From Pogonophryne albipinna (lineage: Eukaryota > Chordata > Actinopteri > Perciformes > Artedidraconidae): a DNA stretch of 64,000 nt. The notes beneath the pieces were generated by a model that had not been told where the DNA came from, did no database searches, and was given only the letters and a program-made list of their open reading frames with translations. The position numbers and the translations under genes are program-made. The stretch spans positions 9,734,600-9,798,599 of the forward strand of contig CM053246.1 of assembly GCA_028583405.1 (NCBI GenBank). The letters run 5' to 3'. This document shows positions 53,732-64,000 of the stretch, piece after piece (the stretch's first letter is position 1; the number at the start of each line of letters is the position of its first letter).

Positions 53732-54019
53732 CCTTATCATAAAGACTGGAAACAGTGTGTTCATGTAAAGATGAAAGAACAAAAATCAAGTAGACAGCTT
53801 TAGATGAACTTCAGTAAGCTCTTTGCTTTTTTTGCTTTTTTATTCTAAACTAGCGCTACCACATCCATATGTTTTAAATATAGAACTGAGACTGATATCT
53901 TCTCATCTCACTCTTGCATTGAAGAAATGTAAGCCCATTTCCCAATATGTTGAATGATTCCTTCAAGGCAGACACAGACACATACACAATCAGTCTCTCA
54001 GCCATAACTCCCTCCCCCA

Positions 54020-54205
<186 letters not shown>

Positions 54206-54320
54206 TCCTGTGTGCAGTGGGACGAAAGCAACTCCAGGCTGGAATGCTGAACCCGAGTGTGGAAAATTGATTGGAATGTTGTGTAGGCTGAGTGTGTGAC
54301 TGTGTGTTCAACTAGGTCAG

Positions 54321-54482
<162 letters not shown>

Positions 54483-56964
54483 CTTCAGGGGGGCCCAGTG
54501 AAAGGCTTTCTCTGTCAGATCAGCTGCCCTGAGCTCAGCTGCTAATCTGTGGCTGCAACACTCTTCTCTGCCTTCCTCTAACTGCAATCAAAAGTCTGCC
54601 TGCTAAGACTTGACCAACAGGGGGCAGTAGCCACAGGTTTGCTATACATCTGCATTATATTTCCAGTTAGAAAATCAACACTAGTTCATTTTAATAATAT
54701 CAGAGTCCAAGGTCCTCAGCTCCTTAATTATGATAATGTAATGTGAGGAGAAAATGAGCAGCAGATCATGCCCCTTTAAAAACAAACAGCAAGCATCAGA
54801 GGATATCTAGGACAGAAAATGTATTAATTAATCTCCCACACACTGTTGGTACAATTACTTAGGGATATGTTTGGTGGTTAGTGGTGTGGCCAATATAGTC
54901 ATAACCCCTGAAATAAATGTAAAGGAAGTGTTGACAGTGTGTGGGAGTAATGAACATAGAATCATTCAACAATATACTGTATGAAGGAAGTGGACACAGT
55001 CAACTTGAAGTTAAGGTTAAGGGTAAGGTTTATGGAAATTCATTTTGAAGCCTTGGGTTTTTTTTAAGCCTAAAGTAACCTACTATTAGCATAAAAAACA
55101 CTACTAGCTAATGCTAGTGCTAGCTATCTAGCTTGTTCGGTGAGTAATTAGCATTTACTGTGATATTTATTTAGGCTAGCAAAGACCAGGCTTGTTTTTG
55201 AAGCATTTATTGGAAATAATGAACATTCATGACTTTACAGTGTCTTATTGTATAACCGAACAATGAGCGCTAAGTCAGTAAATGTAGCCACGCACCGAAG
55301 CATAGCCAGCTTTATTACTTGTGTACTACACCATAAACTAGCTGTTAGTCATTTCAATGGCGACCAATAAGCATTGTCTAAAGTTAGAAATCAATATTCG
55401 CAAATGACATAGACTAGATAACATTAGGAAGTGCTATAATCATGCAAATTATTTATGACTTTTGTCAATTTAGATGCTTCACACGTCAAACAAGTTTCCT
55501 AACGTTCATAGTGACATGATGCATTGAGCAAACTGATCAATGTTTGCTCAATGCGAAATACTGCACTAGCCGACACAGTGGCCGTTAAGTAAACACATGC
55601 TAAGATTTTAGTCATACACACAGACACAATTTCACTAACCTATGTCATTACTGCAAAACACATATAAAGTCATGTTTCTACATATCAACACTCCTGGATA
55701 CTGGAAGTGTTTGTGTTCAGCCTCGGGCTCAGAGCATAATGATGTGTCTGTGTGTGTGTGTGTGTTTGTGTGTGGCTGCACAGTGGACAAAATCAATGTA
55801 ATTTCACAGCCAAGTGAAGCTGACTTGTAGCTGTTTGCTTTCCTGCCGCAGAACATTCAGTGAAATGTTCCAGTTGATGTGAATAGCAGAGGCTGCTGCA
55901 AAAGCCACAACATGAAAACAGTCAACGGTGTGAATAGCAGATATGAAGGGCCAATAATGATATTTCGGGGAATACTGCCCACTGATGATACTGGAAAATG
56001 TTTTAAGATGTATTCAAAAGGATGTCTGAATTCATTTAAGCAAACACGAATACCTCTGAATGAGATTTAATGGTGATATTACTCATTTTATTTGAAGACA
56101 CATTCGTTTTAGAGTTTTTTCGCAGCAACAAATAGAGCGTGTAATCAATCCAAATACACCAAATCCTGCCAGAATAAGAGGACACTAATAGGAGAGATTA
56201 TACAATCTTAAAATCAAGAACAGGATCAGCCCCTTTTAATCAGCAGTAACCTGCAGAAACAGCATGTGAGAGCACACCTTTTTACTGGGGCTATGTTCAC
56301 CTCTCCAACCTGTCAAGTCTCATGTTTCACACTTTAGACTCACGTTTTAGAGTCTGTGCTGTTATCTCAAGGCTGTGAAATGAAGATCTCTCCAACTGCA
56401 ACTGACTTGTTTTACACCATAGAACAAAATGTGAAAACTTAAAGATTCTGTTAACCACAGACCGTATTTTAGGAATCTTAAGAAAAAGACATTTGAGAAT
56501 TTGAGATGAGGCTCACCTAGTGTTAAAATGCTAACTCATTTCCTGGTTTTAATGAATTCCTGCACCACTCTACACAAAGGTTTACCAAAAGTCACGTCAT
56601 GACAAATGTCAGGTTCAAAGAAGAATTAAACTACTCACAACAAACAGAAAACTTTGAGGAATGTGTGCTCAATTTTAGGCATTTTTCATGAAGTGATCAT
56701 GTCTGAATATGGTCTTAATTAGAATGTGAATAAGCAGCCTTAATGACAAAATAATGATCTGTGAGAATATTAGAGGAAAGTATGAGAGACCTCCAGACCA
56801 AACTGCATGAAGTCATATTCTGTCACAGTAATACAGCTACTTAAAAGTATACCATCTTGCAGACACACATATAAATGTGCCAAGTAACAGATTCCTCAGC
56901 CAGGGCAGTGAAAGCCCAGATGGCCCCAGAAAGACCAACTGTGAGCAACAAACAGGATGTGTAT

Positions 56965-57151
<187 letters not shown>

Positions 57152-57704
57152 TGTTTATCTGGAAGACAAACATACTTAGGAGTGAATTTAAACTGAGTAT
57201 TTGAAATCGTCACGCTTTGTTTCAGTAGCCTATTTAGTTTGAATTATAATTGTTAATAGTGGAAAGAAGTTGAGTTACAATGACTCATCAGCCTACTGAG
57301 TACTTACTGATAACCCATTTTTATCACACCTGGATTAAAGCCAATAGTCTTCATTTGCATTAATTTAATCATAATTAGAAAAAAACAGATCTGCAAGCCA
57401 TGCTATTTGTTGGCTTTGCCAGAGACTCAGCTTTCACCACTTCCCCCTTCAACCCCTTGGTTGTATAATCAGTCCTCAGTTTATTGAAAACATCCTCTGA
57501 GATGCTTCCTCCAGAATGGGATAATTGTATACAGATTTCCAAAACCGAATAATACCAGTACTAGAACTAAAGAAATCATCTTGCATACATAAGGGGAAGC
57601 AGGCACTGACTTAAAATACTGGCTGGATATCATCGCCTTCTGCGTAATTTCCCCTTTTTTTACTCTATATTTTGATAAGAAACCCTATATGTTGTCCCTT
57701 TTCC

Positions 57705-58424
57705 AGAGACTGTACCACATACACCTCACACTCCAACACCCAGCACACCACCCCAACCAGGTGAGCCTACACTGGGTTCTCCAGAACGCCCTGAGTCACC
57801 AACACAGACTCCCAAGGGGCACACACCTGTCCGTACACACACACACACGGCCCTACCACTAGGTATGGCAGAGTGGTGGTAAAACCTCACAGACTGGACT
57901 TGTGAACTGGGGGGGGGGGGGGGGAGACAAATGAATGTGAAAAAGAAAAGAGAAAAAAATAAAAAAGACGATGTGAAAAGGGAAGAATGTTGAATACTTT
58001 TGTGTTTTGATGTTTAGATCACTTATGCTCACAAAGATATTGCCTGACTCAGTGGTTGTTTTTGTTATTTTTCATGAGAAGCCTTAAGAGTGCAATGTTC
58101 TATTTTTGAGTAAATAGCTATGTGATTGTGCAGAAAGAAGTGTGATGACATGTTCTGAGGTTCTTGCAGAGTTTTCAGTTTATCACCTGATTTTGCATTT
58201 TCTGAGTCACAGTATATAAATGTGACAGTCTGTTCTGTTTTCTTCAGAAAGGGAGATGTGGTGTTAGCTGTTATGCTTTTATTGTGATAGAGCTAACAGG
58301 ATGTATGAGACCGGATGTGGACACGACTGGTCATGCTACTAGGAAATGACATGGAGAGTACAAGTCTGAATAAAGTAACCACCATGCTCTAAACCGTCTG
58401 TATTACTTTACGCTTACCACGACA
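57705..58424 (+). mobile_element. Ty3/gypsy 3' end: pol C-terminus, polypurine tract and 3' LTR
   Basis: 5'-truncated. Near 57855-57906 one frame ends TTRYGRVVVKPHRLDL-stop, the usual C-terminus of fish Ty3/gypsy pol (Thr-Arg-x-Gly-Arg...Pro-x-x-Leu-Asp-Leu), preceded by Pro/Thr-rich linker in a different frame, so a frameshift lies at the CA stretch. A G15 run (57911-57925) follows. A polypurine tract AAAGGGAGA abuts the LTR (58257-58424, TGTGG...CGACA) with AATAAA at 58370. Confidence 0.7.
58257..58424 (+). repeat. Ty3/gypsy 3' LTR, 168 bp
   Basis: Starts TGTGGTGTTAGCTG right after the polypurine tract, contains AATAAA in 'tgaataaagtaa', and ends TTACCACGACA. The element's left LTR is missing, so a target duplication cannot be checked. 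It abuts repeat B at 58425. Confidence 0.7.
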
Positions 58425-58426
58425 GT

Positions 58427-58582
58427 ATCAGATCCGTTGCAGCCCCGTTTTTAGAGATTTGGGTATGAGGTAGAGAGAGGGTTGTGTTTTCTGACACTTG
58501 GTGAGTTCCCTGACACACCGGGGACACATATTCATGTATAAAAGACGTACAAAAGTGCATTTTGCATGATAGGTCCCCTTTA
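58427..58582. mobile_element. Interspersed repeat B, copy 2
   Basis: Collinear with 20890-21052, ending 'aggtcccctttaa'. Its left part is missing exactly where the gypsy LTR ends, so the retrotransposon probably inserted into it. Confidence 0.65.
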
Positions 58583-59694
58583 AAGATTTTGATAAAAAAG
58601 CCAAAACACTTAGAGACAGAGGTGACTTGAAACACCCGAAGGCCGGGGGAAATGCTTTTGTTGAAATCATGCAGGCAAGGAATGTTTGGCAGAACACAAA
58701 CCGCCATGAAATTCTCAAGGAAAAAGGAGAAAAAAACTTGCCCTGTTAGCCAAGCCTCACATTCTTTCGCCACAGATGGTTCTCCTTAGTGAGCACCTTG
58801 TACTGAATCAGAATGGGATGGAATTGCAGGAGAAGCCAGGCTTTAAAAAGAAGTGGCTCATTTGGGGGAAACAAACGTCAGCTGCTTCTTTTCAGGCATT
58901 ATGATTTGTGGCTCTTGCGGGCTCCTGCATTGATTTTCTTCTTTTCAACTTGCTTGCCTTCTTTCAGCACACAATGTGAAGGCTGTTTTTGATTGGTGGA
59001 AACTGGGAGGAGAGTCTGGGCCCATTTTTACAGAACATGGTATTCTAAAATTGTTTCAAAACCAAGGCCCTCATCAGGACTTTTATTTGGGTCCACTTCA
59101 GGAAGACTGTGTTCCAGCTCTAACTTAAAGGGACAATCTGAGGCTACAACAAGCCCCGCCCACTTTGGGTTTTCTTTACTGGAAGAAATGTTATTTCATT
59201 CAGTAAGCTTTACACCTTCCAATTAGATCCAAACCAAACAATCTGGTAAACATAAATTACAGGGACTAAGAGATTGTTTTTTCCTGTTATCCCGCCAGGT
59301 TGTTTCAGTTGGTCTCCAATTATTGGAACTTGGTATGACTTGTCTGTTGTTTTGCTGGGATTACCCCTCCTATATCTTAAAGGGTAAGAAGATAATAAGA
59401 AACAGCTCACATATTCATATTTCCAAACCGTGATCGGCCCTCAATAATTTTTTTATGCCAGGCTTTTCAAGAATTACACACTCCTAACTATCAGACGGCA
59501 TCAACAAAAGCCTCTTTACCTGTAAACTCTTTTATCTTAATTTCTTTTTGGTTAAAGGTGTTAATTTCACACCTTCAACAGACCATGCTGCCATTGAGAC
59601 CTATGTAACTGCCTAAGGACTGCAGATGGAAATGAGCTATTAGCTAAAATCAGGCATAAATCATTTCTTCTCTTTTCTGAGATCAATGTGTTTG

Positions 59695-60225
59695 TACGGA
59701 GCCCCCTAGGGGACATGGAGAAGAAAAAAAAATTATTTGAAAAAAAAAGTTCGCAAAACCCTGTTGCAGTTTGTAGACGGTCCCTAAGCACTCCTCTCCC
59801 TCCTCAAGCTGCAGATTGTGACCAATTATTGATGTTTAGCTCGGATTACGGCGCGTATCGAACTGTTCTGATAAAAACGACTCTGACTTACGTTCATGAG
59901 TTATTGATCCGCGAAATTCGAATCTGTCAATAACTCAGCTCAGAGGGACGTGCATGTCCCCTCGCTCTGAGTGTTCTCTTGAGGTGTCTTTCACTTATGT
60001 GAAACCTGTGCCTACTGCCAAGCACTGATGTTATATCTTTATATTTAAGGCCAAGCTCAAAGTAAAATCGATGAACCGCTCCATTGTTGTGGTTTCTGTG
60101 TTGCCGTAGCAGCCGAACTGACCAGGAAGTACATTGAGCTAAATGAAAAGTTTTGCGAGAGTTTTTTTGAAAAAAAAATTCTAATATTTTTTTTTTCTTC
60201 TCCATGTCCCCTAGGGGGCTTCGTA
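59695..60225 (-). mobile_element. IS3EU-like DNA transposon remnant with 6-bp TSD
   Basis: Inverted ends TACGGAGCCCCCTAGGGGAC (left) and 'gtcccctagggggcttcgta' (right) continue through CATGGAGAAGAAAAAA. TGTTTG flanks both sides (59689-59694, 60226-60231). TAC...GTA ends and a 6-bp target match what I recall for IS3EU. A fragment of helix-turn-helix protein lies on the minus strand. Confidence 0.75.
59957..60066 (-). pseudogene. Transposase N-terminal helix-turn-helix fragment
   Basis: Minus-strand residues YFELGLKYKDITSVLGSRHR, FHISERHLKRTLRARG resemble the N-terminal segment (Tyr-Phe-x-x-Gly-x-x-Tyr-x-x-Ile...Ser-x-x-x-Leu-Lys-Arg) of large vertebrate DDE transposase-like proteins related to integrases. 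The DDE core is absent. The open frame continues through the element ends and so is not a real gene start. Confidence 0.5.
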
Positions 60226-60785
60226 TGTTTGTATGCATGGTCCTTGTTCGAATAAATACATAAACGTAACTGATACAATCATCCTTCATCTTGCAGTCCT
60301 TGGTGTCGCAAAAGTTCAACTGGCATTGTTCCCGCTTGGCGAAACCATACATACACTGTAAAATATTACCATGATTTCACAATATTTAGCTGTAATATTT
60401 TACAATAAATTACTGTTTTACCACTTTACAGTCTTTACCTGTAATGTTCACAATATAATACTGTAATTTTGAATTTCACAGTGAAATCAATACAGGCACA
60501 GTTAATTACTGTGAATGTACAGGATCAATGAATACCAGGATTTCACAACATGTTACTGTATTATTTCACAGTAAAATACTGTATTCAGACCATCCTCTGT
60601 GATAACACAACAAATTAAGTGATTTTCTTTTCATCGCTCTTGCTTGGCTTTAAATACTAATTTCTTTCTTTGGTGCAGGTTTTACTTAAATTGAAAGGGG
60701 CACCGCTGCATGTGCCTTAAAATAAACGATGCAACATATAAATCTATGTAAAATTGAAATGGTTGTCTTGGCTTATTGTTTTCAG

Positions 60786-60909
60786 GTGCTTCCTGGGCCT
60801 TAACCCTGAGACGGGCTGGAAAGCCAAAAAGAGGCATGGCAATTTAAACCCCCATGTCAGCACATTCTTCAGAAAAATTGTTGACTTCGAGTGGATGTCT
60901 GTAGACATG
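60786..60909 (+). pseudogene. Exon-like frame inside the ACTGTAAAA element
   Basis: After acceptor tgttttcag (60785) the frame reads 'CFLGLNPETGWKAKKRHGNL' and 'NPHVSTFFRKIVDFEWMSVD', then is cut by the LTR. An upstream acceptor-like 'tttggtgcag' is at 60679. The protein is presumably transposon-encoded; I do not recognise the family. Confidence 0.4.
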
Positions 60910-60958
60910 TGTTACGTGCTCCCCTCCTTGTTTTATTTTCTGTCTCCCTGCTGCGCAG

Positions 60959-61143
60959 GTGCACCTGGTCTGCCCCTGGCTCCGCCTCTGCCCAGGTGCA
61001 CCTGGTCTGTCCCTGGCTCCGCCTCTGCCCAGGTGCACCTGGTCTGCCCCTGGCTCCGCCTCTGCCCAGGTGCACCTGGTCTGCCCCTGGCTCCGCCTCT
61101 GCCCAGGTGCACCTGGTCTGTCCCTGGCTCCGCCTCTGCCCAG
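60959..61143 (+). repeat. Five 37-bp tandem repeats in LTR U3
   Basis: Unit 'gtgcacctggtctgcccctg' + 'gctccgcctctgcccag'. Five copies differ only at one C/T, in the order C-T-C-C-T. Each unit junction creates CAGGTGCACCTG (60956, 60993, 61030, 61067, 61104), two overlapping CANNTG E-boxes. 37 is not a multiple of 3, so long frames through all three phases are by-products. Confidence 0.95.
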
Positions 61144-61170
61144 GTTTTCCAAATTCCACTCAGCCATGTA

Positions 61171-61178
61171 TATATAAA
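61171..61178 (+). promoter_or_regulatory. TATA box of the solo LTR
   Basis: TATATAAA 28 bp after the last 37-bp repeat and 332 bp before the LTR's AATAAA, the expected U3/R arrangement. Confidence 0.6.
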
Positions 61179-63481
61179 GAGAAGCTGGAGGAGAAGCATG
61201 TCTCGCCTGTCCTAACGCCGGGAGACACTCTCCTTAGAATACCTCTTAGCCATTTTGAGCTGTAGGCCATATTTTTGCAGGTGTCTTTATGTTTAGCCTG
61301 GAGGACCTGGTAGTCCAGTTTTCGCGGCTTTATTTTGTTTCCCATAGGGTTTATAATTGATTTCTGGTTAGGGGGGGGGGGGGGTTCTGGGTCCTACGGC
61401 CCGTGGTGTGGCTGGCTCGGGTTCCCTCCTTCTGTTTGTTCCTTTTGGCCAGTCCTTCAGACCTCTTTTTGTTTCCCGTTTCGCTTGTGTGAGCAAACGG
61501 CTGATTATCAATAAATGCTCGTTACCAAGTACCGGTTATTGCGTGTATTCTTTCATGTTGCGGGTCTCAGCACCAGCCACTACGCGGAGTAAAGGTTGGG
61601 GCCATAACAACATGTCCAAGACACTGTGAAATGTACTTTGCACTTCAATGGAATAATAAAAAGTTAAAATGGGCATTTTCTTTGTTTTTCTTTGTTGATT
61701 GAGCTGATTGAATTGTGTAGTTATGGTAAAATCCCAGTGAACTAGTCAGATTTACAATATATTATCGTATTATTTACATTTTTATATTTACAGTAAATTA
61801 CTGGCTACTGTGTTGCATTACTTCTACAGTAAAAGTGTGAAAATAGAGGTAATTACTGTAATTTATGTACAGCAAAGTACCATAATATCACAGCTCTGTA
61901 CTGCTATATCACAGTAATTCCATGGGCATGGCAACTGTAAAGTCACAGTATTTAGTTGTACTTTTATTCTAATTTACTGTAAAAATATCTACAGTAATTG
62001 ACTGTGAAATATTCACAGTCAATTACTGTGAAATATTCACAGTCAATTACCGTGAAATCCATGCAACTAGTAGCCAGTAATTTACTGTAATTTTACAGTC
62101 AAACATTTTACAGTGTATGAAACACAGCAGTATAATCTGCTCCAACATGCTTGCTGTTAACACAACCTCAGTCAAAAGGCTTGGTTCTGAATTAGTCCTG
62201 GAGAAAAGTGTGAGGGTTAGAATGCCAAGCATTCCTCCGGAAAATATTGAGTTAGCTGAACCTTGAAAGGTGTGTGAATAACAAAACTTCTAATAAATTA
62301 AAAGCATCCAAAGCCTCCCTCAGTAGGCCTACATCGCACAGTACGACATATCGTATGAATGAATAGATCAGGGCCGCGGTTCCATTAAAACATGTTCTTT
62401 GTTCAGTTATCCCTAACCTTTACCTGAAGAAAGTAAGACTTTTACAGAACTTCTTTTGGCATATTACAGTATGAAAAGCACATGTGTGAGTAATAAACAA
62501 ATGATGGCAGAATATAATTCAACTGCTTCAGTTTCACGGTCCTTGAAAGGATCCTCCAAAAGGAGCCTTCTTGTTGTTAGTTTTATTTAGGTGATTACTT
62601 GTTCAACTCTTATTGATAATCACTAAGCATAGTTTTCCGCCAAATTGTAACCATAGTTGTTGCTTATGTCTACAAAATGTCGAGCTATAGAGAAATAATG
62701 TTGAATCTCTATGGCTAAGTTAGTCAAGGCGGTGTACGTTTCTATGGGCAGTACCATGTGTAGCAACTAATAATCAATTATTAGAATATAGTAAATTTAT
62801 ATTTCCAAATGTCTATGGACATGCGTCATCATCAAACCTTTATTTATCCAGATTGTCCCTTGAGATCATAGATCTCTTTTTCAAGGGAGACCTGCAATGA
62901 ACATGAAGTGTGTGGTGCTGTGTGTCCTCATCAAAATTACCTACATTTATTTAATATTTAGATTTAAGTAATATCTTATTAGCTTATGTGTGAGTTTGCA
63001 CTTCATCAAGAACAGTCTAAATGACCAATGAGTAGTATAACAAAAGATATATTGTAACAACAGTTGGCCACACGATAAGTATGTAACCTGAATGATGGGA
63101 ATTGTAGATAAAGAGATTGGTCAGCTTTGTATGGCTCCTTATTACCTACCACAAAATGATTGAATTTGCATGTGAATGTCATAAATGACTCTCTGAGGGT
63201 GATGCAGGTGGTTAGTCAGCTGAAGTCTAAACACAATGAACTGTCCCCTAATCTAGACGTTATAGCTTACCTACCATACTTCATTTTCCTTCCCCACTTT
63301 TATTCCCACTCCCACAGTCACCATGAGTGTCAAATTTGTTTTGGCAGGAAGGACAACCCCCCCACCCGCACCCCTTCTATACTGTATCGCTATCACACCA
63401 CCCGCTCTTCTCTCTCTGCTTGATTTCAGAAGTCAGGCACAGAAGAGCTTCACTCTGGGGACCTGAGAGATCAAAGTATGT

Positions 63482-63637
<156 letters not shown>

Positions 63638-63747
63638 GGAACATACTCAACATTTGCAAGGGGCGTATTTGGAGAAATCTCTAAGGGTGTTTCAACAACC
63701 TCTTCTCTTTGACATTAGTATTCCTTTGTATGCAATGACATCTTTTT

Positions 63748-63887
<140 letters not shown>

Positions 63888-64000
63888 CAGAGATGCCTCA
63901 CATTCCCTGTACGCCTGATTTTATCTTTGACCAAATTAACATTTTCCTCCATGTCATCCACCCTGCCCTCTTTCATTGCTCTCCCTTTGTCTCCCTCGTA

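Larger units (their letters stand above)
60910..61609 (+). mobile_element. Solo LTR with 5-bp TSD and a minisatellite in U3
   Basis: Starts TGTTACGTGC, ends GGGGCCATAACA; ACATG flanks both sides (60905-60909, 61610-61614). Internal order fits an LTR: 37-bp repeats (60959-61143), TATATAAA (61171-61178), AATAAA (61510-61515). A G14 run lies at about 61371-61384. 700 bp, no protein. The flanking element joins cleanly once the LTR and one TSD are removed. Confidence 0.9.
60351..62118 (+). mobile_element. TE with ATACACTGTAAAAT ends, interrupted by a solo LTR
   Basis: Left ATACACTGTAAAAT and right ATTTTACAGTGTAT are perfect 14-bp inverted repeats, with many TACTGTAA/TTACAGTA motifs inside both ends. 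The interior carries an exon-like frame (60786-60909) split by the solo LTR at 60910-61609. No superfamily can be named safely. Confidence 0.7.

Noticed and set aside
60959..61143. CRISPR-like regular repeats
   Set aside because: The repeats are directly tandem without spacers, and the DNA is vertebrate.
60844..61265. Repetitive proteins in several frames on both strands
   Set aside because: They come from the 37-bp minisatellite, which reads open in all phases; there is no host gene and the repeats lie in an LTR.

Overview
The window is vertebrate nuclear DNA, most likely from a teleost fish. It has spliced genes with GT/AG introns, very long (CA)n/(TG)n microsatellites, and a dense mix of fish-type repeats (hAT, Harbinger-like and IS3EU-like DNA transposons, L2-like LINEs, tRNA-derived SINEs, BEL/Pao and Ty3/gypsy remnants). 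I see no prokaryotic gene, CRISPR array or rRNA.

One host protein-coding gene is recognisable: the 5' part of tbl1xr1 (transducin beta-like 1 X-linked receptor 1, a WD40 subunit of NCoR/SMRT corepressor complexes), read right to left. A probable untranslated first exon ends at 40042 and a second 5'UTR exon lies at 15659-15724. The start codon is at 4832, and coding exons lie at 4775-4832, 1774-1919, 1048-1273, 811-943 and 58-199. These total 705 nt and encode residues 1-235 in one unbroken frame. The other half of the protein lies beyond position 1. From about 40.5 kb to 64 kb (upstream of the gene) I find no host gene.

The two 5'UTR introns (about 24.3 and 10.8 kb) and the upstream region are a mosaic of transposable elements, several dated by clean target-site duplications (TSDs). 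The main ones are: a scrambled, RT-less BEL/Pao copy (about 17.3-20.5 kb) carrying an L2 insertion; an element with TA-type ends (24051-27835) that swallowed two other transposons; a Harbinger-like element (27943-28717); hAT elements at 29148-29981, 34874-35685, 49207-50466 and 52712-53731; two solo LTRs (44147-44591 and 60910-61609), each with a perfect 5-bp TSD; and IS3EU-like elements at 32481-32607 and 59695-60225.

The observations most worth following are: (1) the intron before coding exon 5 of tbl1xr1 ends in about 200 nt of uninterrupted TG repeat abutting the 3' splice site, leaving no adenosine for a near branch point; (2) two CA/TG microsatellite pairs face each other across 114-117 bp and could form very large hairpins; (3) a solo LTR carries five 37-bp repeats, each with a palindromic double E-box, just upstream of a TATA box; (4) a BEL/Pao copy has an integrase fragment in front of gag and a 51-bp filler duplication; (5) a near-perfect 34-bp hairpin of unknown nature lies at 43092-43174.
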